From contig OX387608.1 in assembly GCA_947568835.1 (NCBI GenBank), forward strand, positions 11,818,001 through 11,882,000: 64,000 bases of DNA, written 5' to 3'. This DNA is from Protonemura montana. Its lineage: Eukaryota; Arthropoda; Insecta; Plecoptera; Nemouridae. A program made the position numbers and the translations under genes. Below, piece after piece: positions 49,001-59,112 of this stretch. The notes beneath the pieces were generated by a model, which saw only the letters and a list, made by a program, of their open reading frames with translations, ran no database searches and had not been told where the DNA came from. Positions within the stretch are counted from its first letter, which is position 1, and each line of letters starts with the position of its first letter.

Positions 49001-52000
49001 GCCCAGCAGATTTTTGCTTAACTCGCTTTAAGTTGAGTTGTATAAGTTGCTTAACTCGCGATCAGTGTTGCTTAACTCGGAACCGTTGAACCGTTTGAAC
49101 ACTAGAACCGTTGATTCCAACACGCAAAACCGTTCGGTTCTCGGCTTATCTCTAATGCGTTATTTTAAACGTTCCGAGAAAAGTAAAGTCTCTAAGAACA
49201 TTTGCTTGGAATATGTTTCAGCCAGTAACGGTATGCTACCACGTTAAGGTGGCATAAATCAGTAATTTAATTGTTCTTTGTAGGATTCTTGTACTCGATT
49301 CTTGCACAGTTTTCTTCGAAATGATAAGAAACAAATAACTGTCAGTTCATTATTGTTTGAACGCCCACGCATTCGCAAGAAATTGCAAATCGAGTTATGC
49401 TCCATTCACAGCACTTAGCAAGGGGTAGGCGCGGGGGCAGAAGGGTGCGACGCCCATTTTTTAATTTTATTACAGGGAAAAAAACGCATCAGCACAACTG
49501 CCAGGTGTTAGGTTTAATTTGTATGTTTTGGAAAAATATAGAAGACTTTAAAAAAATATCGTATCTATATTCTAGGAGTGTGTCTGATTTTTAAGAATGG
49601 AAATCTACAGATTCAAAGAAGTCTGGCAAGAAGCCCAAACTTTTACCCTCAAGAACCTTCTAATAAAACTCGAGTAGTGGAACAATCAGAGTCAATGAAT
49701 ATATTCTTGACACAAATTTATTGGTCTGAGAAAGATCGGAAGATTTTCAAATTTGCTGTTGGCATGGATTTATTCAAAAAATGACCTTGAATATAACTCA
49801 CCCCCCCCCCCTCTTCCCTGTTTTTTCAGTGTTTTTGTCAAAACACATCAAATGCCATATCACTGGCCAATTGGCCAATTGGTACAGAAAAAAAATAAAT
49901 CAGATTTAAAAAAATTTTACCCTGACTTTCCTTTATGCCACTATGCCTAAAATCCTAGCTACGTCACTGCTCATTCATGTCCAGTAGAATGGGGCTCTAA
50001 ACCTGATTTACATGGAATTCATTAATGCGTTTCATCGAGGGTTGATTGCGTAATTGTGCGTCTGATTGCGTAATTGTGCGTCTGATTGCGCTTTGAATTA
50101 TTGTAATTTCGTGCAACGATCCATTTCACTTGACCTGATTTCTTGAAAGGGAGTTTAAAGACGTATTTAGGTATTTAGGGCACAACCAGGACTGCGTCTC
50201 ATTTTAAAAGTTAACTTTCTGTAAGCTCTTAGTTTTGGCTGTTTTAGAATAAGAGAGTTTATAGTCACGATTGATTTTTATCAGCGCAAAGAAAATTGCA
50301 TTCGCATGTGTTGGAAAAAACATGAAGTCATTCCAATACCTATTTTTATGTTCGTTTTAAAATGTGGGCTTAAATAAAGAAAACACTAATTCTTTGTAAG
50401 CCAAAAAATAATTACTTTGCTTTTTATCCAGGATAAAAACCACTAACAAAAATCGCTCACCCTTTTATTTTATAGTTCTTATCTTGAACACAGCAGTGCC
50501 CGTATAAAACTATAAACTAGTTTGCTTCATAAAGCTTATCAGCTCAGGAATGTTTGAAAATACATAAAAATTGTGTCGTGGACCTTTTCTGATACTAATT
50601 TGAATTATACCTACGACACGTGAATAGCACACGAATAGCTAAACCACTATTCTATGGTCCATATGCAATTCTTGTTTTCAAATCAATTTTACACCTTTGG
50701 CTTTCGATAGGATTTGCTGGTGGATCTATTTCTAACAATGGACCTTTAAGGCTCTTGTAGAAGTCAATATTTACCTCTGAAATATGATAGCTGTCAGAAT
50801 TTATTGAAAGACTGAGCTGTCAAGTATGTCTCCTGATGTCTCCTATTGAGGGGAACCCCAGTGCGTTTTGGTTTTTGCAAAAATCACTGAAAAACCTGCC
50901 GGGAAAGGGTGAGGGTAGGTAGGTGAATTGGCAACATAGCATTTGATCGAGTCGAGACGGTTGAAAATGTTGACAACTGACAAGATAAACACGAATCAAA
51001 CAAAGACCCTTCTAATAGCCACTTGAAAAATTAAAAAAAAACTCATGTACACGAGTTTTTGGAATCTACCATACTACCATAAGACAAATTTATGAATTCC
51101 AGAAAAATTATCTCAGAAAAAAGAAAGTCTTGCACGAGCAAAGTTATGCAGAACAGGTAACTTAACGTTAAAACTCAACTGTTAAGGGTCGATAATTATT
51201 TCTGTTGACCTGTGGACGGCCGGTCAACGTGTTTCTTTTCCATATCGCGTGCCAGGTTTCGCGCAATCATGTGTTTTATCACAATTGCAACCCCCCCTTT
51301 TTGACCCCCTAATGCCACCCCATAACACCCGTTACCAGCCGTGGGCATGGCATAGGCATTATATTATTGCAACATGCACCCTAGCAGTTAAATAAGATAA
51401 TATATATTTCATATAGTTTCATATGCGCACACCCCCTTTAGCGTTGCTTTGCTCAGACGATCTTGTCTGATCCGAACGAACTTCCCTTATCGTGTTTAAC
51501 AGAGTTCAATGTACCGTTTGATAAGTCATGGAATTGAATGTAAATTATGTTCGGTCTTGTTTGAATAACAGAGTTGTGATTGTATTTTCCAGAAGGTTTC
51601 ACATAAATTGTTGCCGTCTACAGATTTGATTCGTTGATTTTGTTAGTTTTTATCGTTAAATGATGTAAAGTGGTGCAAATGGGAGTGTGGGACCTTGAAC
51701 AGAGAAGTTATTGGTCTTGAATCGTGTTTTGAATTGATTGTTCAGAGCGTGTAACGATCAACATTCCTTGAATTTCAAAAGTTAGCTGGAAATGGTTAGC
51801 AAAAATCAAGATTATTGGACGGGTTTAACCATACAGTTTGACCTGTGGTTTGACGTATTTTATTTCTGACAATTTCTTGCTAGTTTTGCTAACGATTTTA
51901 ATTCACGTCAAAAATTTAGCATATTTTTCTAATTTATTTCATTCTCGATCCTCCCTTTTTTGTAGGTTCGATTTTCTTCGTTTCTTGCTATTGTGTTCAA

Positions 52001-55000
52001 AATCCACTCTGTTCTTAAGTTCTTGGGAGTTTTATTCAATTCGTTGCTCTCTGTGTGTGTTTGTGTGTGTTTACTGTGCGGTATAAAAACTTATTATTAT
52101 TTGGTGCTTGGTAATTTTGGTGTAGGTACTGCCTGCTAATGTTAAACTGTCTTCGCGAAAAATGGCCGCCAAATGACAATTTTACCGACAAAAATTGAGG
52201 ATGCTTAACAGGTGGAGCCACCGTCGTCCATCGCAGATTACTCGCATTTAAAACTGGTTTAATCTCAATTAATTCGATTCGATTTGTGCCAAAATGCCCA
52301 CTTTCTCAAAATATAAAGCGGCCGTAGGCAGCGGGTACTGCTAGTTGATATAAAATTATCGATATTTTATTGTCGTAATTATTTGATTGTAAAGGTTTGT
52401 TAAACAGGACGATCGCCAACGCCATCGGATGGCACCTACCCTTACCACGTGCTGCCAGCTTGTTTGCTGAGCATACATTTCACCATTAACGCTGGTTCTC
52501 TAGCTACACCTATAAACTCAATGGTTCAAACTTAAAAAGAAGTCAAATCCCCCCCGGAACGCCACTCTACTATCGTCATCGCATTCCTACTAGAAAGTTT
52601 TAAAAGTTTCTTCATGTTGAATAAAAAAAGTTTCTCCCCGATTTGGGTCGTTTTCCACACAATTTTATGATATCATCAATCCATCAAGCAATCAGCCCCC
52701 TAGAACAAGGAAACCCGTAAGGGTCTCTTTTACATCATCAAGCAAAAAAAAAAAAAAAAAAAAACACCCACACAGAAATCTAAAATAAGACTAACTACCC
52801 GATGGGGGTTGTCACATCTGTCGTCATTATTTCACGATAGGTCCAAGAATAGACCAAGAGTTAAATATACCGCATTTTCCATTCTCGACTTTCCCACAAT
52901 TTCCTATTAAATAATTAGTAGTAGGTAGGTACGTCATTATCAAGTTGGATAAAAAATGAGCAAAAGATAATTAATGTAATTCACTTCAAGTTAATTGTAT
53001 GCCTTGAAGGTTTGATGACTGTAAGCGAAATGTCTCTTGACAACCTATTTTCATTGCTGTGTCACATTAGTAAATTGAATAAGAAAATGACACATTACAT
53101 ACATACACATTTTTCGGTAAAAATTAATTGTTTTATGATGGTTTTTCGACTCATGTCTACTTGATTTATCCTTAGCACAAAAACTATTTGAAATGGGTTT
53201 TGAATGCTAATTTGATGCTAATGGGAAATTTAGTTGTCCTTTACTTAGCATTCAAAACCCATTTCAAATAGTTTTTGTTAAGTGATTTTATCTTAGAAGA
53301 CAACCCCCAGTTTCCATGAGTTTTGTGTAAGCTGAAGTCTTCATGTTTGATGAAGTATGGGTCTCATCTTGAACAGGCTGGCAAGCAAAGATTTCAAAAC
53401 ATTTCAAACGGGATCACACAACTTCAAGCAATATTTAGTGAAGATTCCACCCGCACTTTATTTACTTATCAATCAAAGATAGATTATTATAATTTTTGAC
53501 CGCAATATTTTGACAGCTACCTCCATTTGTTTTCGAATAAATTACCTTGCCCGCCATTTAATTGAAAAAGTTTCCAAAATGCAGTGACCCACAGCAGCAA
53601 ACGGCACCAAATTTCAAATACAGAGAATAGTTTTTCAAAGAATATAAGGGCATTACTATATAAATTAACAGCGTAGCCGGCGACTTGTTTAGATGCAAAA
53701 GTATCGGACAATTACTACCTAGTTGATGAATATATAAGTTAAAACTAGGATGATATCTTCTTTAAATTGCAAACGCTTGCAATGCGCGGGGTATTTTATT
53801 ATTAACAACACTATAACCGTCTCAAAAATTGATGCCCAAACGCGGGCTGGAACCCCGATCTCCACCTAACGCGGGTGTTGCTCTGAACCATTGAGCTATT
53901 TGGAATAATTTATTTCGATGATTTACTATGATTTATTTCTATTTATGATCTATTTCCTCAAATACACTAGAATTGTCTCAGAAAGCCAGTGTCCAAATAG
54001 CTCGATGGTTCAGAGCAACACCCCGCGATAGGTGGAGATCGGGGTTCGCGTCCGGCATCAATTTTGGAGACGGTTATAGTGTTGTTAATAATAATAAAAA
54101 AGTTAAAACTCTTCGATATTGCGTTATATTTCGTGTTTAACTTCTTCAATCAAAAATAATTACATTAAAGTTTTTTTTATTTTTAGATATTTTTTTGTAA
54201 CATAGGTACTACATGCAATTGTAGGTATTTGCGGTAAACCAATAAAGCATATAACAGCCACAGCTGGCGATAGATAATTGGACTTGCACGTAATGTACGT
54301 GTACCCTCCCGGGTATTGGTTAGCAGGTAAACCGAATTGACTATTGACATAACTCATAGCTTGTCTAATTTTCGTATGAAGTTTCGTGTGCGAGTTCGTT
54401 CTGTCGCATTCAGTATATATGGAAAATATTGTCGATGCAATTACAAAGTAATTTAAACTGCAAATAGAAACGTTCATGCCACGTTCGTTGAGTACACAAT
54501 TAATACTTATTATTGATAATAAAACCATTGGGTTTATATGTTTAGGCCGAGTCCCAGCGACAAACTGCTTCTCAAATTAGCTTTTGTGAAAATTGACGAC
54601 TACATCACACTGACAATTACCGACACATTTAGGATGAAATCTTATTTAAATTGCAAACGCTTGCAATGCGCGGGGTATTTTATTATTATCAACACTATAA
54701 CTGTCTCAAAAATTGATGCCCAAACGGGGACACGAACCTCGATCTCCACCTATCGCGGGTGTTGCTCTGAACCATTGAGCTATTTGGACACTGGCTTTTT
54801 GAGACGATTTTAGTGTTTTTGATGAGAATGACAGTTCTCCAAGGAGTAGAACCATGAGGCTGTGAATACTCACAGTCACTCTGATTCTAGTGACGCTATA
54901 TCACGTCACAACCTGTCAAACTCGAATAACTTCAATTTGAAGTTGGATTCGTTGCTGTATTAGGATGAAATCTTATTGAAATTGCAAACGATTGCAATGC

Positions 55001-58000
55001 GCAATCAATTTTTGAGACGGTTAATGGTGTTGATAATAATAAAATGCCGACACATTTGTTTTTAATTTTAGGTATTGCAAAAAAAATTGCCGCTAAAAAA
55101 CTAGTTTACTGACAAAAATGGAGGATGTCTGGTTGGAGTTACCGTCTATTCGGGTGTTAAAAAATGTTGTTTCCTTATTTCTCGCAGATTACTCGCATTT
55201 TATACTGGTTTACTCTCAATTAATCTTTATTAATGCTAACTGCAACGATTGCTTTGCTTATATCAATATTTTGAGTCGTTATTATACAACTGTAGTTTTT
55301 TTTTTTAAACGGTCGCATGCGCCGTCGTGTGGTCACAATCGTCACCACGTTTCGGGGGCTGTAGAGCGTTTAACATTGGCGCTGTGACTCTGAACATGTT
55401 CTATATACCCAATCAAAATGGTAGTCAGGGGTTAATTTTAAACTTTTTGATGAGCAAACGAGCCGGCAACACGTGGTAATGGTATGAACAAAAACTAGTG
55501 CTAAGGATAAATCAAGTAGACATGAGTCTAAAAACCATCGTAACGTGGTAATGGTATGCGCCACCCGATGGCTCTTTTTCAAAAAACCTCAAATTATAAA
55601 AATTACGGCTCAAAATGTCGGTACATGAGTTAAGTTTACCATAGTTAAAGGCGAATTGAGCGTAAGGCTCAAATCGTAGAGCGTAGAATCTGTAATATGG
55701 AAACAAATCGTAGAATCTGGGAGAAATAATGAAAAAAAAATTTAACACTCGAAACGACGGTGTCTCCACCTCGTAGCATCCTCAATTTTTATGGGTAAAA
55801 TAGTGATTTAGCGGCCATTTTGGAAGTACGATAAAAGCAAGTATTTTAACACATGAACAGAACATGCAAAAGGGTCGATTTTGTTCAGCAAACAATAATA
55901 TCTCTCCGGGAGACAATAAACCAGAGTAATAGGGTATCATGTTGCTGGGTAATAAACCGATTTCCTATTCGTATTAGAAGTAGGGAACACCGAATAATGT
56001 ATTATACTAGGTTGAAATAATTCCATCCGTCTATAGAGTTTAAAATGTTAATATTTCCAGCGCCTTTTCCTGTTGCAACCCTAATTAAGACGAACGCTCG
56101 CCGTTTAAAATTATGCAATATCGATTGGAATATGAACGCATTTCCTTGCAAAGCGTCTTGAGCCGATTTGCTGAAAGCCAGAGTTGGGTATGTACTCAAG
56201 GTGCCGGAATTTCAGGTGCCCGAGAATGTGAGTAACCCATGGGAAAAACAGTAAGCATTGAATGAGATATAGGGCATTGGGGTGGTTTCTCGCTGGGTTC
56301 TCTAAGCTCAAGGTTTTCCAAAAATCCCCGATTTAAAAAAATTATTAGAATGTCTGAAAATATCATGTCTTTAAAACTGGAGGAATATTTATCCTCATAC
56401 AGTACCTAAAAAGCATAGATTTTCTGCAAAAATAACATTGAAAGTGCGCTTTTCGATCCCTCTTTGCTGTCCTTTGCTGTCAAAACGATGAAAATACCCC
56501 CATCCTTAATAAATAATACAAATAGACCCACACACAGACCACCTCGTACACAAAGTTGTATGTGGACATACAGAAAAGTTCATAGGATGGAGCCGGTTGA
56601 CTCGCACGCATTGTTCTCAACAATACTTTCTTGGGCTTGGTGAGGATTTAGTGTAGAACCAAGCGTCAGCCCTTGGACAAGATTTTGTATTTTTTTCTTT
56701 TATGATTGTGCTAATTCAGAGTCATTGTCACGAAATTCACGATTTTAGTGACAACATAACTGAATTTTTGTTTGTTTTGTTTGTTTGTATGTTTGTTTAA
56801 TTAAATGTTATTTAAATTCAAGCAAATGCTTGAAAAAGGCAGAGCATTTGATTGCACTAATAACCGCTCTAAAATTGCTGCCCAATCGGGGACTAAATCC
56901 ACTGAAATTCTATTGAGAAGGCCGTATCCAAATAGCTCTCAAGGTTAAATCTGCACCCGCGACAGGTGGAAATCGGGGTTTGAATCTGCGGGACACCAAT
57001 TTTTTTAGAGGTTATTAGTGTTTCTAAGAATAAAATAACTTTCCAGACGCTTATCAGCAAATCTTACATTTAATGCAAAACCTTTGTGAACTTCGATGTA
57101 CCTTTGGGCTAAAATTATAGTCTACAAAATAACCAACTCAAAATGGGTGCCTCACCCAAATTGGTTTACACAAGAAACTCTTTCCAGAACATAGACTTAG
57201 ATTGTCATGTAACCTGGCACCTTTGTAAAAAAAAAAACCCAAGACATTGTCACGGCACAACAGGGCAGCAGGTCACTTATTTTGGGCCCAATATGTCCCA
57301 AGACAATAATCTAAGCTAGCCAAGTCAGCAACACGCCTCCCCCCACCCTCTTTGGTAAACGCACGCTGCCTTTAAAGCCCCTAGAGAACTCAATGAGTGT
57401 TTAGCAGGCACTTATCACGAACGCCGGGTGAAAAATCGATATTTGAATTCATAATAACAACAGTACCCACGCTTCTGATGTTACCGAGAATTGTGAAATA
57501 ATTAATATAACATTGGTATAGTGTGTTGGTGAAAGGGCATGGGGAATCATATGGTATTATCGTTGGAAGGCATGACCAGCCAAAGCTATAAATAACTCAG
57601 GGAGTGATGACCACAGTAACGGTCGGTGTTATTGGTAATACTTTATCTTTAGTCTGGATGTTTTATCCATATCAATTTGCGAGTAATTTTGGTAAAGAAA
57701 TCTGGAAATGTAAAATAAGGTAAGACTTTGCAAGTCTATATTCGGATTCATTCATATAGCACTGGAATCCACAATATGGTCGCGTATATATTGTGAGCTA
57801 ATAGGTTCCTTATATTGGATCTAAATTTTTATGACTGTAATCTAAATGATTGTGGGTTTGGACTTTGATTTCTGACTACCGTAACGTTATGTTACTCTGT
57901 CTTCGCAAAAATAGCCGCCAAATGACTACTTTACCGACAAAAATGGATGATGCTTCTTTTACCGTCGTTTATTTCATTTTCTCTAGCAGATTAATCGCAT

Positions 58001-58827
58001 TTGAAACTGGTTTAAGCTTACTTTAAAGATTGGTTAAGCTTGACAAAGCTTGGTGAAGCTTGGTAAAGCTTTGAGCTTGGTAAAGCTATAAGCTTGGGTT
58101 CTTTAGCAATGCTAACCTCAGCGTATTTTGAGTCGAAATCATGTAATTTTAGATGTCTGTTAAAAAAACGGTCGCAAGCGCCATCGGATAGTACCTATCG
58201 TTACCACGTGTTGCCGGCTCGAATGCTCACAGAAAGTGTAATATTAACGCTGGGCCTCCGATTTTATCTAATAACACAATGGTTATAGTGTTTAGAGTGG
58301 TTTTTCTTTTTTTAAACTAAAATCAGTCCGAAAAGGCAGCATTGGGTCTTAAACAGACAACTGGAGCATCTTAAGAGTTAAAAAGGCAAAACAGAGCAGT
58401 GACCAATTCCTTCGATTAGAAAAACCCCCAAAAAACACACATTTTGGCTCGATTCAATTGTTGGTAAAAAAAACATTGGAAGAGAACCTTACAAAATAAA
58501 CCAAGGAGGCTAAACAATGTATCTACTTTTTTTTAAACAACTTTTTGGGGAAATCTTACCGTGCATCTTCCCGACGGCTGCATCCTTAGCCTGTACCACC
58601 CCATCAACGACATTTTGCACTGGCGCCGAGTCAGCAATATCACCGGCCGTCTCCTTGGCCTTGGCTGCTATGTTGTCAGAACTGAACATCTTCTTTGCTG
58701 TACCAATCAGTCCCTGGCCTTCCTGGGTGATCTTGTCGCTGGCCTGCTTCAACTCGTACGGAGGTGCCACAAATTCCCCGTTGTTGTCTTGCACCTTGGG
58801 CAGCAGGTTGCTGTTGGCGCACCCCAT
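43085..58827 (-). CDS. N-myristoylation-type protein with LEA-like amphipathic repeats, two coding exons
   Basis: Exon A is 58827-58560 and exon B is 43524-43085. Exon A ends CAC G before GTAAGA; exon B starts after TTTTCAG with GT GCC. Both are phase 1, so the join gives ...GKMH-GAGESVK... and an open frame of 235 codons. I infer the join from phase and from the matching repeat texture on both sides. The protein starts MGCANSNLLPKVQ: Gly2 plus Cys3 is the classic myristoyl-palmitoyl anchor. Residues 35-150 are alternating charged and small residues (KAKETAGDIADSA, VVQAKDAAVG, GESVKQTIGSF, TEETLGNFADQAEEKFG, DKISTMVSDAGSKVQETV), resembling the 11-residue amphipathic helices of LEA group 3 or apolipoprotein-like proteins. 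The last 65 residues are strongly acidic (EVDGEEAVEEAV). The likely role is inner-leaflet membrane binding, but I do not recognise a named family. The 15-kb intron is full of repeats and could hide extra or alternative exons. A possible acceptor (TTCACCTTAAG) just before the ATG suggests a further 5' UTR exon. Confidence 0.75.
43846..43910 (+). repeat. Degenerate tRNA-like SINE head
   Basis: CCCGGAAAGCTCAGTAAGTA resembles a D arm/A box, and ATATCCCGG a decayed T-stem. No acceptor stem closes, so it is at most an old tRNA-derived retroposon. Confidence 0.35.
44712..45055 (+). repeat. M family element, full length
   Basis: TTAAACTGTCTTCGCGAAAA, TAGGTGGAGTCACCGTC, CATCGAGTGGCACCTACCGT and AATGCTGGTCC are all present in order. 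Confidence 0.8.
45748..46052 (-). repeat. M family element
   Basis: Minus copy: CTGCTGAGCAAACGAGCCGG, GTGCCACCCGATGGCGCTTG and AAACGACGGTGACTCCAC. Confidence 0.8.
46506..46591 (+). CDS. Candidate first coding exon, gene unknown
   Basis: An ATG (context GCAAGCATGG) opens 28 codons: MAISKLLFNFLKRRDAMADV, then QPITFDLK, ending CA before GTGCGT. A second in-frame ATG at 46554 has an ideal context (GACGCCATGGCC). Codon choice in the last third is GC-rich at third positions (GCC GAC GTC, ATC, TTC, CTC), unlike the AT-rich surroundings, which favours real coding. I do not recognise the protein and found no downstream exon. It lies antisense within the 15-kb intron of the MGC-start gene, so a nested gene is one reading. 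Confidence 0.4.
47080..47215 (+). repeat. S family SINE, tail fragment
   Basis: Contains the CTCCCTTCAAGGCAGACTAG region, a (CAT)n run and AAAACAGTGCGTCGTTGAAC. It is followed 50 bp later by a full copy. Confidence 0.65.
47265..47690 (+). repeat. S family SINE, full length
   Basis: Head TTTGGCGTGTTGGAAACGCC, C-box region TATTGGATGGGTGACCATCA and tail GCTATTAGATCAGTGCCCCA. A small A-rich insertion breaks the 5S A-box region near 47310. Confidence 0.85.
48240..48668 (+). repeat. S family SINE, full length
   Basis: Plus copy with a partly lost head (GCGTGCCAAGAGATCGACGT), clear body and an ATC-rich tail carrying an insertion near 48585-48625. Confidence 0.82.
48690..49138 (-). repeat. S family SINE, inverted relative to its neighbour
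   Basis: Minus copy, tail-to-tail with the copy at 48240-48668. The tail motif GCGCTGGTCTCATG is duplicated, and the head region (49010-49100) is scrambled by short duplications of GTTGCTTAACTCG. Confidence 0.8.
52134..52530 (+). repeat. M family element, longest copy
   Basis: TTAAACTGTCTTCGCGAAAA, GTGGAGCCACCGTCG, CGCCATCGGATGGCACCTAC and ACCTATAAACTCAATGGTTC. A small insertion near 52295-52345 makes it longer than its relatives. Confidence 0.78.
53133..53285. repeat. F family foldback
   Basis: AAAAACTATTTGAAATGGGT faces its near-perfect inverse ACCCATTTCAAATAGTTTTT across about 55 bp. Each arm also contains the TTTTGAATGCTAA/TTAGCATTCAAAA pair. Confidence 0.85.
53762..54098. repeat. T family inverted pair, both arms tRNA-like
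   Basis: Left arm 53762-53905 carries a minus-strand tRNA-like sequence and right arm 53985-54098 a plus-strand one (GTGTCCAAATAGCTCGATGG, ATCGGGGTTCGCGTCC). The outer ends TATTTTATTATTAACAACAC and GTGTTGTTAATAATAATAAA are also inverted. Together they make a long interrupted palindrome with an 80-bp AT-rich loop. Confidence 0.85.
54648..54830 (-). repeat. T family element with the best-preserved tRNA-like arm
   Basis: The minus-strand segment 54789-54718 is exactly 72 nt. It has a 7-bp acceptor stem (GTCCAAA/TTTGGGC), D arm GCTC/GAGC, A-box TAGCTCAATGGTTC, anticodon-like stem ACACC/GGTGG and a B box with T loop, GGTTCGTGTCC. The anticodon loop CGCGATA lacks the universal T33, so it is not a normal tRNA. 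Confidence 0.85.
54972..55050. repeat. T family element, solo termini
   Basis: AAATTGCAAACGATTGCAAT is joined directly to CAATTTTTGAGACGG and GTGTTGATAATAATAAAATG, with the core deleted. Confidence 0.7.
55075..55385 (+). repeat. M family element
   Basis: AATTGCCGCTAAAAAACTAG, GTCTGGTTGGAGTTACCGTC, TTACTCTCAATTAATCTTTA and an altered right half (ATGCGCCGTCGTGTGGTCAC). Confidence 0.7.
55437..55825 (-). repeat. M family element interrupted by an F insertion
   Basis: Minus copy (GATGAGCAAACGAGCCGGCA, CGCCACCCGATGGC, AAACGACGGTGTCTCCACCT) split at 55487-55542 by a 56-bp F fragment. It faces the M element at 55075-55385 in the opposite orientation. Confidence 0.8.
55487..55542 (-). repeat. F family 56-bp insertion with 16-bp target-site duplication
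   Basis: Insert carries AACTAGTGCTAAGGATAAAT and ACATGAGTCTAAAAACCATC. The 16-mer ACGTGGTAATGGTATG occurs at 55471-55486 and again at 55543-55558, flanking it perfectly. Confidence 0.9.
56808..57038 (+). repeat. T family element, old copy
   Basis: Diverged version with plus-strand tRNA-like remnants (CAAATAGCTCTCAAGG, GGAAATCGGGGTTTGAATC) and terminal GTGTTTCTAAGAATAAAATA. Confidence 0.65.
57888..58285 (+). repeat. M family element with internal AAGCTTGGTA tandem
   Basis: TTACTCTGTCTTCGCAAAAA, CAAGCGCCATCGGATAGTAC and ACCACGTGTTGCCGGCTCG mark the element. At 58025-58098 a short run of AAGCTTGGT-like units has expanded inside it. Confidence 0.75.
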
Positions 58828-58899
58828 CTTGCATCTTAAGGTGAACGAAAAGAACACATTTAAATTAATTTGGGGGAGCAAAGACAATTCAAATCCAGG

Positions 58900-59112
58900 T
58901 TTATGATGGTTTTTAGACTCATGTCTACTTGATTTATCCTTAGCACTAGTTTTAAGAAAAACTATTTGAAATGGGTTTTGAATGCTAAGTAAAGAACAAC
59001 TGAATTTCCCGACTGCTCCCTTGAAGAAGTAGCTAGTATATGTTACGAAACGTCGGGAAATTTAGTTGTCCTTTACTTAGGATTCAAAACCCATTTCAAA
59101 TAGTTTATTTTT
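58900..59112. repeat. F family foldback, long arms
   Basis: TATGATGGTTTTTAGACTCA to AAAACTATTTGAAATGGGTT forms the left arm. AGTTGTCCTTTACTTAGGAT to AACCCATTTCAAATAGTTTA is the inverted right arm. It sits just upstream of exon A of the MGC-start gene. Confidence 0.85.

Larger units (their letters stand above)
43525..58559 (-). other. 15-kb repeat-filled intron of the MGC-start gene
   Basis: If exons A and B belong together, this whole stretch is one intron. It holds at least four S SINEs, two full T elements and a third paired one, five M elements and F foldbacks, listed separately. The only coding-like sequence I see inside is the plus-strand candidate exon at 46506-46591. Stretches 49150-52130 and 55860-56800 show no gene; a short 20-bp tandem (TGATTGCGTAATTGTGCGTC) occurs at about 50045-50091. 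Confidence 0.6.

Noticed and set aside
54718..54789. A functional tRNA gene in the T element
   Set aside because: Cloverleaf is good, but the anticodon loop lacks T33 and the same sequence recurs inside several palindromic repeats.
55118..55387. 89-codon plus-strand frame and the 55512-55769 minus frame
   Set aside because: Both are translations through M family repeats.
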